From NCBI RefSeq assembly GCF_022829385.1, contig NZ_JAKSXX010000208.1, forward strand, positions 47,875 through 111,874: DNA of 64,000 bases, written 5' to 3'. The notes beneath the pieces were generated by a model. That model searched no databases. It saw nothing but the letters and a program-made list of their open reading frames with translations, and had not been told where the DNA came from. The first letter of the stretch is position 1. Each line of letters starts with the position of its first letter. Below are positions 6,249-15,152 of this stretch, piece after piece. This stretch comes from Methylobacterium sp. J-070 (GTDB lineage: Bacteria; Pseudomonadota; Alphaproteobacteria; Rhizobiales; Beijerinckiaceae). The position numbers were made by a program, and so were the translations under genes.

Positions 6249-9106
6249 CGCGCAACCCGTTCGCACGCTCCCTCCGCGCGCGCCTCGTCGGCGCGACGCT
6301 CTCGACGGCCGCGATCGCCCTCGCGGCCCTCGTCTTTCTGGTGGCGCTCCGGTCCGGGCAGACACTGAGCGAGCAGGCCCACGAGATCTCGCGCTGGTCC
6401 GAAGCGCAGCTCTCGGGCCGCCTGCTCAGCGATGCGAAGCTGGCCGCCGCGCGGCTCCAGATGCAACGCGAGGACGTGGAGCGTCGCTTCGCCACGATCG
6501 CCAAGCGCTGGGACGTGTCGAAGGCGGTCTTCTCCGGCAACACCGTGGCGGCGTCCGAACTCATGCGGCCGGCTCTGGCGCTCGCCGATCTGGACGGGGT
6601 GATCGCCTTCGACCTGAATCTGCGGGCGCTGACCGCCGACCGGGTGGACGCCGAGCTGCTCACGGCGAACGCCGCCCTCCTCCGAACACCCCTGGAGGCC
6701 GCCCTGCGCGCGATGATGGCGCGGAACGACAAGGAGCGCACGGTCGGGTTCGTGACGACGCTGCGCTGGGACGCAGCGCTCGCTCAGGCTCTGGCGGCGG
6801 ACGAGGCCGGAACGGTCGTCGATATCTTCGGCCAGCCGCTGTTCGACGATTTCGGCGAGGTGATCGGCGCGCTCATCGGGTACCGCGTCCTTCGCCCGCG
6901 CGAGGCGATCCTCGAAGCGTTCTCGACGTTGAGCGGCCGCGACGTCCTGATCCTGGCCGGATCGCGTCTCCTCTCCTCGGCCGGGGCCGATTTGCCGAGC
7001 GGCGAACTCGGCGCCCTCTCCGGAGCCGGCCTGCAGGCCGTCGCCGGCGCCGAGAAGGTCGTCCGCTGCATTCCCACGGGGCAGGAGATCCGGCTCTGCG
7101 TGGCGGCACCGCTGCGGGAGCTGGAGCAGATCAAGGACAAGGTCGTCGGCATCGGCGAGGCGAGTTCCCGTTCGCTCCTCACGACGCTGTGCGTGGTCGC
7201 GGGCCTGACCCTGTGCCTCGTGGCGATCGTCCTGCTGCTCCTGTCGAGCCGGATCATCCACCCCCTGGTGCGGATCACCCAGACCGTGGCCGAGGTGGCG
7301 CGCGGGAACTGGCACGTCGAGGTGCCCGACGTCAGCCGCGAGGATGAGGTCGGCGATATCGCGCGGGCCGTGGTCGTGCTCGAACGCTCCCTCGCCGAGC
7401 GGGACCAGTTGCGCGACGATGTCTTCCTGAAGAACGCGATCCTCACCGAGCGCGAGGCACAGCTCGAGGAGCAGAACGGGCGGTTCGACGCGGCCCTCAA
7501 CAACATGTCGCAGGGTCTGTGCATGTTCGGCGCGAACGGCCGCCTCAAGGTCTCGAACGCGCAGTTCTTCGGCATCTACGGGCTCGCGCCCGGCGCCCTC
7601 GGCGCGGATCCGTCCCATGTCGAGATCCGGCGGGTGACCGGGCTGGCGGATCAGCTCGGCTCGGAAATCGGCGCGCGGGGCCGCGTGATGACCGCGACTC
7701 TTGCGGACGGCCGCTGCGTGGAGATCACGGTGCAGCCGATGGCGGATGGCGGCTGGGTGGAGACGCACGAGGACGTCACCACGAGCGTGATCGCCCAGGC
7801 CCGCATCACCCATCTGGCGACCCACGACGCCCTGACCGGACTGCCGAATCGCGCGCTGCTGGCGGAGCGCCTGACCGCGGCTTTCTCGGAACACGCGCAG
7901 GGCGGCCGCGCGGTGGCGGTGATCTGCCTCGACCTCGACGACTTCAAGGGCGTGAACGACACGCTCGGCCATCCCGCGGGCGACGACCTCCTCCGGCAGG
8001 TCGGCGGCCGCCTGAAGGCGCTGAGCCCGCCCGGTTGCACGGTCGCACGGCTCGGCGGTGACGAGTTCGCCCTGGTCCTGTCCGGCTCCGATCTGCCGGA
8101 CGGCGCGCTCCGTCTCGCGGAGGAGGCTCTGGTCCAGCTGAGGCGCCCGTTCCTGATCGCCGACCAGTTCGTCTCCGCCGACGCGAGCCTCGGGATCGCG
8201 GTCTCGTCCGCGGTCGACACCGACGGCGACGACCTGCTCCGCCGCGCCGACCTCGCCCTCTACGTCGCCAAGGCCGACGACAGCCGCCGGGTGCGCGCCT
8301 TCGAGCCCGAGATGGAGGAGCGCCAGAACCAGCGGCGCTGGCTGGAGCGCGAGCTGCGGATCGCGATCGAGAGCGAGCAGATCGAGCTGCATTACCAGCC
8401 GCTCTTCGACCTCGCGACGAACGCGGTGACCGGCTTCGAAGCGCTGGCGCGCTGGAACCATCCGGAGCGGGGCATGATCTCGCCGGGTGAATTCGTCCCC
8501 GTCGCAGAGGCCACCGGCCTCATCGACGCGCTCGGCGTCTACGTCCTGCGGACCGCCTGTGCGGCCGCGATGACGTGGCCCGGCAGCCTGCGCATCGCCG
8601 TCAACATCTCCCCGGCGCAGTTCCGCGAGGGCAAGCTCGACCAGCTCGTCGAGGAGGTTCTGCGCGACACGCAGCTGCAGAGCCAGCGGCTCGAACTCGA
8701 GATCACCGAGTCGGTGATCCTGAGCCAGGACCAGACGACCTACGACATGCTGACACGCCTGCGCCGCCTCGGCGTGCGGTTCTCGATGGACGATTTCGGA
8801 ACGGGATACTCCTCGCTCAGCTCGCTCAACAGCTTCCGCTTCGACAAGATCAAGCTCGACCAGTCCTTCGTCCGGAACCTGATGGATCGCGACGAGGCCG
8901 CCGCCATCGTCCACGTCGTGGCCGAGCTCGGTCGCAGCCTGAAGATCACGACCACCGCCGAGGGCGTCGAGACCGCGGAGCAGCTCGCCCGGTTGCGGGC
9001 GAGCGGGTTCTCCGAAGTGCAGGGCTACCTGCTGAGCCGGCCGATCCCGGCCGCCGGTGTCGCGGCCTTCATCCTCGCCCAGAGCAATGTCAGCGCCGCG
9101 GCCTGA
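6245..9106 (+). CDS. membrane sensor with HAMP, PAS, GGDEF and EAL domains
   Basis: The 953-residue protein makes and/or degrades cyclic di-GMP. Order: a first membrane helix (about 15-36), an extracytoplasmic domain (about 40-305), a second helix (about 310-332), HAMP (to about 385), a coiled coil, a PAS-like segment starting NNMSQGLCMF, GGDEF (motif at 604-608, intact) and EAL (motif at 732-734, intact). Downstream DDFGTGYSS and KLDQSFV motifs are also kept, so both activities may be functional. The start is GTG 6245, overlapping the stop of the binding-protein gene (GTGA), so the two proteins are made together. The likely model is that the loaded binding protein docks on the extracytoplasmic domain and sets c-di-GMP output; this is inference. 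Confidence 0.92.
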   Translation: MTRNPFARSLRARLVGATLSTAAIALAALVFLVALRSGQTLSEQAHEISRWSEAQLSGRLLSDAKLAAARLQMQREDVERRFATIAKRWDVSKAVFSGNTVAASELMRPALALADLDGVIAFDLNLRALTADRVDAELLTANAALLRTPLEAALRAMMARNDKERTVGFVTTLRWDAALAQALAADEAGTVVDIFGQPLFDDFGEVIGALIGYRVLRPREAILEAFSTLSGRDVLILAGSRLLSSAGADLPSGELGALSGAGLQAVAGAEKVVRCIPTGQEIRLCVAAPLRELEQIKDKVVGIGEASSRSLLTTLCVVAGLTLCLVAIVLLLLSSRIIHPLVRITQTVAEVARGNWHVEVPDVSREDEVGDIARAVVVLERSLAERDQLRDDVFLKNAILTEREAQLEEQNGRFDAALNNMSQGLCMFGANGRLKVSNAQFFGIYGLAPGALGADPSHVEIRRVTGLADQLGSEIGARGRVMTATLADGRCVEITVQPMADGGWVETHEDVTTSVIAQARITHLATHDALTGLPNRALLAERLTAAFSEHAQGGRAVAVICLDLDDFKGVNDTLGHPAGDDLLRQVGGRLKALSPPGCTVARLGGDEFALVLSGSDLPDGALRLAEEALVQLRRPFLIADQFVSADASLGIAVSSAVDTDGDDLLRRADLALYVAKADDSRRVRAFEPEMEERQNQRRWLERELRIAIESEQIELHYQPLFDLATNAVTGFEALARWNHPERGMISPGEFVPVAEATGLIDALGVYVLRTACAAAMTWPGSLRIAVNISPAQFREGKLDQLVEEVLRDTQLQSQRLELEITESVILSQDQTTYDMLTRLRRLGVRFSMDDFGTGYSSLSSLNSFRFDKIKLDQSFVRNLMDRDEAAAIVHVVAELGRSLKITTTAEGVETAEQLARLRASGFSEVQGYLLSRPIPAAGVAAFILAQSNVSAAA

Positions 9107-9182
9107 CACCCGACAACGCGCAACCACCGACCGCAACCCGGAAAGGATCTCGCCGATCGACGCGGCCGAACGCCAAAGGCGT

Positions 9183-9213
9183 GCGGGCGGAGCTGGATGC
9201 CGTCTCCGCCCGC
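9183..9213 (+). terminator. possible terminator hairpin after the GGDEF-EAL gene
   Basis: A perfect 10-bp inverted repeat (9183-9192 with 9204-9213, loop of 11) lies 77 bases after the stop codon. It has no T-run, so termination by this hairpin alone is uncertain. Confidence 0.45.
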
Positions 9214-9294
9214 GGCAGAAGCACGGATCACCGAGCCGCGAGCAGGCGCAACCGCTCGGCGGACGGGCCGAGGCGCGCCTTGAGCATCTTCGGT

Positions 9295-9466
9295 TTGACT
9301 TGGATCACGCGCCTGCCGGACTGGGCGCGCATCCCCGCCCTCTTGCGGAGAGGGGTCAGGGGTGGGGGTTGGTGCTAAATGTGGCTCGGCGGCGCCTTCT
9401 GAACCACCCCCACCGCCAACTCATCCGCGCAAGGGGGAGGAGCGCGCATCGCCCTTCGTGATTCAC
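9295..9466. repeat. inverted pair of a GC-rich intergenic repeat
   Basis: The left copy begins TTGACTTGGATCACGCG at 9295 and continues into GAGAGGGGTCAGGGGTGGGG. The right copy, read on the minus strand from 9466, begins AATCACGAAGGGCGATG and runs into CGCGCTCCTCCCCC. A third copy (TTGACGCGGATCACGAAGC) occurs at 22433. The shared WATCACG core followed by C/G runs that can fold marks a REP/BIME-like family. Copies are diverged. Confidence 0.55.
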
Positions 9467-9628
9467 ACCAGAGAGAAAAAGCCCTCGGGCTGATTTGTTG
9501 CTGATCGGACACAACCGGGTCCGCGTGTGCCCCGGTGGGCCCGTGTTCGACTTTCCGCTTCAGAAAACTCTGGCATCCGGATCGAAATCTATCTATCGAT
9601 CTGATTTCAGGGTTCGACCCGAATATAT

Positions 9629-9814
9629 CTAGGTCTGTCGACGCGAATGTTTTTCACCAGTCTTATTTGTATCGTATTCGGTGTCGTCATAGCGCAGAAT
9701 TCGGCGCGCTGGCCCGCGCGCGTTGTTGTATTGGAGATGGTCGGCGGAGGCCTTCTCGTACTCGGTCTCGGCCTCATCGGGTGTTGTCTTCCGGCCTTTC
9801 GCTGAAGTGCCCAA
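9629..9814 (-). CDS. small acidic hypothetical protein (possible remnant)
   Basis: The 61-residue frame has a Glu/Asp/Tyr-rich composition (TPDEAETEYEKASADHLQ) and strongly coding-like third positions in its middle (GAG, GCC, ACC, TAC, CTC, AAC). The only available start is TTG 9814, with no ribosome binding site; an in-frame stop lies about nine codons further upstream. It is either a real small gene with a poor start or the end of a gene whose front has been lost. No family is recognised. Confidence 0.38.
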   Translation of the reverse strand: MGTSAKGRKTTPDEAETEYEKASADHLQYNNARGPARRILRYDDTEYDTNKTGEKHSRRQT

Positions 9815-10131
9815 CGGAAATGCGCCAGATCAAAGCGTTGCTTGCGGTCGAGCCGCGACCCTGAAAACCACGGCGTGCGGGATCTCGGGCGCCGGCAACG
9901 CACGCGGGTCGCAAACGCAAGCGGCCGCCTAGGCACCCGGTCCGATCGGGGACGGCCTTTGCCCGTGCGATCACGGCCGGAAGACCTGGGCTCCATGGGG
10001 GCCCTCGCTGTCATCCAGGCTCGGTGTCGAAGGTGTCCGCGACGGCCGGCTTCGCGGTTCCGACCGACTTCGCCCCTGCGTCGGAGAGGGCGGCGCCGGC
10101 GAAGGGCCGGATATCCGGTCTCGCACGAGCC

Positions 10132-11544
10132 TCAATAGAGAGAGGATGGACGCCTCGCGCGCAGGTACAGGGTCGCATTCGCCCCGTTGACATCCTTCTT
10201 GACCAGTACGATCGGCGATCCGGGGTCCGGCGCATCGAGGAATTCGTCGAACGAGTCGCCGGTCAGGGATCGTCCCGTGATCCGGATATTCGATTCATCG
10301 AGCGGGACGACGATCGGCGTCGGCTTTCCGTAATAGAGCTTCACGAACGAACTCGTGATCAGATCCGAGATCGGCATCCACTGCTCGCGCTTGACGACCA
10401 AGCGGTAGGCCTGGGGTTGAGCCGTCGCCTCGACACGACACGTCGCGCGCCGCCCGGAATCCGAGACGACGACGGGCGTCTGACCGCCGGTCGCGCTGCC
10501 GGGCGCGATCGGCCCGCAGGTCGCGCTGACGATCCGCACGTCACCGCCGACGCGCGGTGTCCTGTCACCGCCAGGGGCCGTCAGCGACAGGTCGCGGGGT
10601 GCCCCGGCCGGCTCGCCGCAGCCGTTCGCGCAGGCCGCGGCATCCGGTTGAGACGTGGTCGTGCTGTCGTCCGGGATCGATTTCCACCCGTAAGCCGGAG
10701 CGCTGATGATCAGCTTCGCCTCACCCGCATAGGACGGGTACAGGACGAGATGGACCTTCGCGGTGACACTCTGCCGTTTCTCGCTGGCGAAAAAGAAGAG
10801 CGTCTTGCCGGGGATCACGGTCTCGGCAATGAGCTCCGCGTCCACGATCGCCAGCGCGTCGGCGTTGAACAACGGCTTCAGAACGTCGTTCGGAATGGAC
10901 AGCGACGCGACGTGGGCCTCCATCGGACTGACCGTGAGACCGGTCACCTCCCGGTCGGCAATCCTGAGCTTGAGGCTGGTCCTGGGTCCGTCGCCCAACG
11001 TTCCCACATACGATCCGACCACCAGCATCTGGTAGGCGCCGTCCTTCTCCAATTGCGTGAGGCCGACGATCCGCTGTATCGCGAACCGCTCCTGCGAGAA
11101 GGCGACCTGACCGAGAATGCCGGCGACATCGAGGGTCGCGGTGTCCTTCGCGGTATAGATCCTGTCGGCCAGTCGCGGTGCGGTCGTCTGCGCGCCGGCG
11201 ATCCCTTCGAGCAGCAGGCGCTCCGGCTCCTTGAGCTTTTCCAGCGTGACGTCGAGACGGTCCGAAAAGACGGCGCTCGCGTCGAGGACGGCAACAGCGA
11301 GCTCGTCCGCTCCGCGCACCATCAGACCATTGCCGGTTTTCCGTCCGTCTTCCAGCAAGGTCGAGGCCGTCAGCCGCGCGCCGGTCAGGATGTCCCTGAC
11401 CCGCTTCTTCATCAGCACCGGGCCCGCCACGGCCGAGATGGCGCCCAGCCCTTCCACGACCTGCGCCCGTGCCGGCACGTTTCCGAGCACCACGCAGCAC
11501 GCGAGTGCCGCCGCCGATCCCGCTCCCAAGGCCCGACGAATCAT
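10132..11544 (-). CDS. secreted protein of unknown function, 470 residues
   Basis: The protein has a clear signal peptide (about residues 1-28, cleaved after ARA). The mature part is mixed alpha/beta with no recognised domain. A Ser/Thr/Pro-rich linker near the middle (DDSTTTSQPDAAA) separates an N-terminal domain of about 270 residues from a C-terminal part. Cys residues occur as CANGC, ATCGP and ATCRV, which could form disulfides in the periplasm. The start ATG 11544 is preceded by GAGGAAA at good spacing. It stands alone, next to another Cys-containing secreted protein on the same strand. Confidence 0.8.
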   Translation of the reverse strand: MIRRALGAGSAAALACCVVLGNVPARAQVVEGLGAISAVAGPVLMKKRVRDILTGARLTASTLLEDGRKTGNGLMVRGADELAVAVLDASAVFSDRLDVTLEKLKEPERLLLEGIAGAQTTAPRLADRIYTAKDTATLDVAGILGQVAFSQERFAIQRIVGLTQLEKDGAYQMLVVGSYVGTLGDGPRTSLKLRIADREVTGLTVSPMEAHVASLSIPNDVLKPLFNADALAIVDAELIAETVIPGKTLFFFASEKRQSVTAKVHLVLYPSYAGEAKLIISAPAYGWKSIPDDSTTTSQPDAAACANGCGEPAGAPRDLSLTAPGGDRTPRVGGDVRIVSATCGPIAPGSATGGQTPVVVSDSGRRATCRVEATAQPQAYRLVVKREQWMPISDLITSSFVKLYYGKPTPIVVPLDESNIRITGRSLTGDSFDEFLDAPDPGSPIVLVKKDVNGANATLYLRARRPSSLY

Positions 11545-11722
11545 TATTTGTATTTCCTCGTTGCAGAACGAATCTTGCCGAGATCAGCGTCGAACATCAA
11601 CAGCCTTTGACGATCCGACGGGGCGAAGTCGACTTCGCTGCGTCAAGGGCGTTAAGAACTTTTGATCCGCCTCGACGGGACGCTCGATGCGGCGGATCGG
11701 GACGGCGCGGCCGAGGCTCCGG

Positions 11723-12151
11723 TCAGCACCCGGACCGGCACTGGACCCGGTCGACGTAGGGCGGAACGTCTGCGCTGAAGGTCCGGATCTCGATGAGGGC
11801 GCCGCCGCGCCGCCAGATCATACCGCAGCTCGCCAATCCGAATTCGTGACAGGTCTCGGCCTCGGGATAGGCCTCGCAGCGACCGGCGGATCCGTGGGCG
11901 CACCGATCATAGCAGCCGTTCGCGTCGCAATGCTGCGTGGCCTGCGCCACCGGCGCCCAGCCCAGCGAGACCAGGCTCGACCGTGCTTGATCGTAGGATG
12001 TGTTCTTGGAGAAGATCGGCAGCCGCTCCGCGGCAGTGGCGGATGCGGCAAGGAGCGGTGCACAGAGGGCGATCACGCTGCAGACGGCCCGGATGCCACG
12101 TGCCGAGGCGCGTCCCGCGGTGTTCGGGCCCCTGATGCGACCGGCACTCAT
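11723..12151 (-). CDS. small secreted Cys-rich protein
   Basis: From ATG 12151 (GAAGG nine bases upstream) the product is about 142 residues. A TTG at 12166 would add five residues. A basic N-terminus and hydrophobic stretch ending in ASATAAE form a signal peptide. The mature domain of about 100 residues holds nine Cys (for example CDANGCYDRC and a final CRSGC), so several disulfides are expected in the periplasm. There is no recognised family; the spacing resembles small envelope proteins of Methylobacterium-type genomes but no function can be given. Confidence 0.7.
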   Translation of the reverse strand: MSAGRIRGPNTAGRASARGIRAVCSVIALCAPLLAASATAAERLPIFSKNTSYDQARSSLVSLGWAPVAQATQHCDANGCYDRCAHGSAGRCEAYPEAETCHEFGLASCGMIWRRGGALIEIRTFSADVPPYVDRVQCRSGC

Positions 12152-12782
12152 AGCGCACGCCTTCAATTAACTTCGTTTCACTACCCAGGCCGTGCCTGCT
12201 GTGTAGTGATCTTGGAGACCTCTCGGATGATTTAAGTCAATATATGTATTGCGTTCTGTAACACCGCAGCCCAGAGGTCCTTCAACGGATGAATTGCCGC
12301 CCGCGTACGCAATTTCCTCTCGCGTCCGCCGTCTCGGCCGCACATTATCTGAGGCATCCAAGCAATATAAAATATCGACACGTTATCGTGAGCAATATTC
12401 GCAGAGTTGTGGCAGGCGTGCCCGGCGCGCGAAACTGCCTGGCCTCATCGTGAACGTTCGCCCAAGCGTCCGGTCGTCCTACGAAGCCGCCGCGCGCAAC
12501 GTCAGCGACTCATGGACAGCCGGCTTCTACCATCGATCCGGTCCGGGAACGGCGGCGATCCGGACGCGACCTGCCATCCCGGGGCGGCCCAACTGCCGTG
12601 TCTGACTGATCGTCGGCTTTCGGGGGCGAGGCGATACGCCGGTGCCTCATCGGGTCCGGTCAAACCGATTTCAGGGCACACACTCGACTGGGCGCATCGC
12701 GCTAAGCCGGGGATAAGTCCCAACGGCAATCGAGGAGCGGGATATGTTCGGGCTTAGACGAGGTAACGGCAGATCAGAAAGG
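12152..12782. other. 631-base region without a supported gene
   Basis: Bases 12225-12400 are distinctly AT-rich for this window (AATATATGTATTG, AATATAAAATATC). Open frames here have the composition of random reading in GC-rich DNA. The region ends just before tRNA-Gln, and AT-rich DNA beside tRNA genes is often old insertion scar, but no repeat or integrase supports that. Confidence 0.45.
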
Positions 12783-12856
12783 TGGCTGGGGGACCTGGAT
12801 TCGAACCAGGACTAGAGGAGTCAGAGTCCACCGTTCTACCGTTAAACTATCCCCCA
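12783..12856 (-). tRNA. tRNA-Gln (anticodon CTG)
   Basis: The minus strand folds as a tRNA: 7-bp acceptor stem (TGGGGGA with TCCCCCA), a D-arm, an anticodon loop CTCTGAC giving CTG, a T-arm with TTCGAAT, discriminator G and an encoded CCA (12783-12785). It reads CAG codons. One T-T mismatch sits in the anticodon stem. Confidence 0.95.
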
Positions 12857-13032
12857 ATCAGCTCTCGCGCAGAGCCGTCCGGTATGCTGTCGGCCTTGCG
12901 GGCCGACGCAGCGTGAGCGGCTTCTGGCGTGGGCGGTGGGATAGGCGGAATGTTCCGGCAGGTCAACCGCCCGTTCCACGGTTGACGCCAGGAGAGAAGC
13001 GGCCGAAACCGTGCCGTCGCGGATGCTGTCCG

Positions 13033-13122
13033 GGAAGGGTGGCCGAGTGGTTTAAGGCAGCGGTCTTGAAAACCGCCGTGGGGGCAACTCCACCGTGGGT
13101 TCGAATCCCACCCCTTCCGCCA
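13033..13122 (+). tRNA. tRNA-Ser (anticodon TGA)
   Basis: The plus strand shows a GGAAGGG acceptor stem, an anticodon loop CTTGAAA giving TGA, a long variable arm as expected for serine, a T-loop TTCGAAT and an encoded CCA (13120-13122). It reads UCA codons. Confidence 0.96.
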
Positions 13123-13186
13123 GTGTCCATCGCATCCCGGGACGAATCGCGCGACCTGCGATGCTCCGACGCCGCGGCGCGGCTTC

Positions 13187-14083
13187 TCAGACCTGGTCCC
13201 GATTCAGCCGCAGGACGAGCTGGTCGGCGAACTTGGCGGCGGCCACCGAGAGCGACCGGCCCCGCAACTGGGCCAGGACCAGCGTCATCGGCGTGAGGTC
13301 GCGGGCGTCGATCGGCCGGCTGCGCAGGCGGGGATCGTCCGGGATGCCGCTGGGGATCTGCAGACTGATCACATCCTCGCGCAGGGTGAGGTTGCGCAGG
13401 AATTCCAGCGAGCCCGACTGGACGACCGGCCGGAGTTCGACGCCCCGCCGGGCGAGGGCGAGCTCGATGTGGTGTCGGATCGCCAGGGAGTGGTCGGGCA
13501 GCGCCATGGCGTGGGCGAGGCAGTCGCGGAGCCGGACCGGGCCCGTCCCGGCCGCCAGGGCGTGGCCCGTGCGCATCAGCGCGCACAGGGTCTGGTCACC
13601 CGAATAGAGCAGGTGCAGTTCCGCGGAGGGCGGCGGCTGCAGGATCAGCGCCAGGTCGGCCTCGAAGTTCGCCAGGGCGGTGACCGCCTGGGCATGGTCG
13701 CGCACCTGAACGGTGAAGCCCACCTGCGGGAAGCGGGCCCGATAGATCTCGACCTCCTCCGGCACCACCTGGGTGACGAAGGCCTGGCTGCAGGCCAGCG
13801 CCACCCGCCCCCGTCGCACCCCCGACAGGTCGGCGATCTGCGAGCGCACGCGCTCGAGATCCGCCGCCTGATCCCGGATGTGCCGGGCGAAGAGTTCGCC
13901 GGCCGCGTTGAGCCGCATGCCCTGCGGAAGGCGCTCGAAGATCGGCGTGCCGAGCTCGTATTCGAGGTCCTGGATCTGCCGCGTCAGCGCCGAGGGCGTC
14001 AGGTTCAGCCGTTCGGCCGCGCGCCGGATCGAGCCGGACCGGGCGACCTCGGCGACATACGTGACGGCGCGCAAATGCTTCAC
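13187..14083 (-). CDS. LysR-family transcriptional regulator
   Basis: This is a LysR regulator of about 298 residues: N-terminal helix-turn-helix (SIRRAAERLNLTPSALTRQI), then the linker helix and a periplasmic-binding-like effector domain. The start is GTG 14083 with AGGA upstream; a GTG at 14098 and an ATG at 14149 are in frame but give non-homologous N-terminal extensions. It is divergent from the ABC transporter operon beginning at 14202, the classic arrangement in which a LysR protein controls the neighbouring unit from the shared promoter region. The inducer is probably the transported compound or a product of it; this is inference. Confidence 0.9.
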   Translation of the reverse strand: MKHLRAVTYVAEVARSGSIRRAAERLNLTPSALTRQIQDLEYELGTPIFERLPQGMRLNAAGELFARHIRDQAADLERVRSQIADLSGVRRGRVALACSQAFVTQVVPEEVEIYRARFPQVGFTVQVRDHAQAVTALANFEADLALILQPPPSAELHLLYSGDQTLCALMRTGHALAAGTGPVRLRDCLAHAMALPDHSLAIRHHIELALARRGVELRPVVQSGSLEFLRNLTLREDVISLQIPSGIPDDPRLRSRPIDARDLTPMTLVLAQLRGRSLSVAAAKFADQLVLRLNRDQV

Positions 14084-14201
14084 GGACGCATCCTGCACGC
14101 TGTTGCCGAAAACGCAACGACACGCTCGTGAAATAGCACTTCCTCGCAACAGCGGGGCGACCTAGCGTTTGCGGTGCCGAGACCGTCCGAGGAGCCGTTC
14201 G

Positions 14202-15152
14202 ATGATCCGCCGCCGCACCCTTCTGGCCGGGCTCGGAGCCGGCCTCGCCCTCGGGCGGTCGTCCGGCGCGTACGCTCAGGGCGCCCCCGTCACGATCCGG
14301 ATGGGGTCCCTCAAGCTCATCCACTCGATCGCGCCGAGCTTCTACGAGCGCTTCACCCCGGCGGGGGTGCGGGTCGAGGTGGTGCCCTTCGAGAGCCCGA
14401 CGGAGTGCAAGAACGCCGTCGTGACCAAGTCGGTCGATTTCGGCACCTTCGGCATCGCCGCCGCGACGCTGGGAGCCGCCGCGGGCGAGCCCCTCGTGGT
14501 GATCGCCTCCACCTGCAACCGCGGGATGGCGGTGATCGCCAAGAAGGACTCCGACATCCACGCCATCCGGGACCTGCGGGGCAAGCGGGTCGCGATCTGG
14601 CCGGGCAGCACCCAGGAGGTGTTCGTCCTGGAGCGGATGCGCATGGAGGGCCTGTCGGTGAAGGACATCACCCCCGTGCGGGTCTCCTTCTCGGAGATGC
14701 ACATCGCCCTCGCGCGGGGCGACGTCGATGCCTATGTCGGCGCCGAGCCCGGACCCGGCGTCAGCCTCGCCTCGGGCGTCGGACAGCTGGTGGAATACCC
14801 GTACGGCACCGAGATGGGCGCCCTGAACATGGTGTTCGGGGCCCATCGCGACACGCTGTCCGAGCGGCCCGACCTGGTCCGGACCATGCTGGAGATCCAC
14901 CGCAAGGCCACGGATTTCGCCGCCGGCGACCGCGACGCGATGGTCGCCATGGCGGTGGCCAAGCTCGGCCAGAAGCGCGAGGCGCTGGAACTGTCGGCGC
15001 CGAACGTCGAGCTGACGTGGCGCCTCGGGCCGGACGAGGTCCGGCAGGCCGGGGCCTATGCCCAGCACATGCTCGCCCTCAAGCAGATCAAGCGCCTGCC
15101 CGCGCCCGGCTTCATCGACACCCGCTTCGTCGACGCGATGGGGCGGGCGTGA
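14202..15152 (+). CDS. ABC transporter substrate-binding protein, NitT/TauT (SsuA-like) type
   Basis: The 316-residue protein has a twin-arginine-like signal (RRRTLLAGLGAG, cleavage near AYAQG) and the SsuA/THI5-like binding fold used for nitrate, taurine, sulfonate and pyrimidine-type ligands. Segments such as VVTKSVDFGTFGIAAA and ALARGDVDAYVG are characteristic of this group. ATG 14202 has GAGGAG upstream. Its stop overlaps the permease GTG start (GTGA). It delivers an extracellular compound to the permease and ATPase that follow. The downstream hydrolases point to an amide, urea-like or N-formyl compound as ligand. Confidence 0.9.
   Translation: MIRRRTLLAGLGAGLALGRSSGAYAQGAPVTIRMGSLKLIHSIAPSFYERFTPAGVRVEVVPFESPTECKNAVVTKSVDFGTFGIAAATLGAAAGEPLVVIASTCNRGMAVIAKKDSDIHAIRDLRGKRVAIWPGSTQEVFVLERMRMEGLSVKDITPVRVSFSEMHIALARGDVDAYVGAEPGPGVSLASGVGQLVEYPYGTEMGALNMVFGAHRDTLSERPDLVRTMLEIHRKATDFAAGDRDAMVAMAVAKLGQKREALELSAPNVELTWRLGPDEVRQAGAYAQHMLALKQIKRLPAPGFIDTRFVDAMGRA

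Larger units (their letters stand above)
9107..10131. other. 1-kb sparse intergenic region
   Basis: This stretch contains a hairpin after the sensor gene (9183-9213), an inverted pair of an intergenic repeat (9295-9466), and one weakly supported small gene (9629-9814). Bases 9540-9720 are less GC-rich than the surroundings. Nothing convincing is seen from 9815 to 10131. Confidence 0.5.

Noticed and set aside
6137..9136. 999-codon open frame on the minus strand
   Set aside because: It mirrors the GGDEF-EAL gene in the antisense frame that stays open in GC-rich DNA. The composition is Arg/Gly/Ala-rich with no domain, while the plus strand has complete motifs.
10024..11610. 528-codon plus-strand frame
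   Set aside because: Antisense to the 470-residue secreted protein, which has a signal peptide and ribosome binding site.
12249..12605. 118-codon plus-strand frame before tRNA-Gln
   Set aside because: Arg-rich, no ribosome binding site, no coding bias.
12783..13122. tRNA-Gln/tRNA-Ser pair as an integration site of a mobile island
   Set aside because: No integrase, no duplicated tRNA end and normal composition in the following operon.
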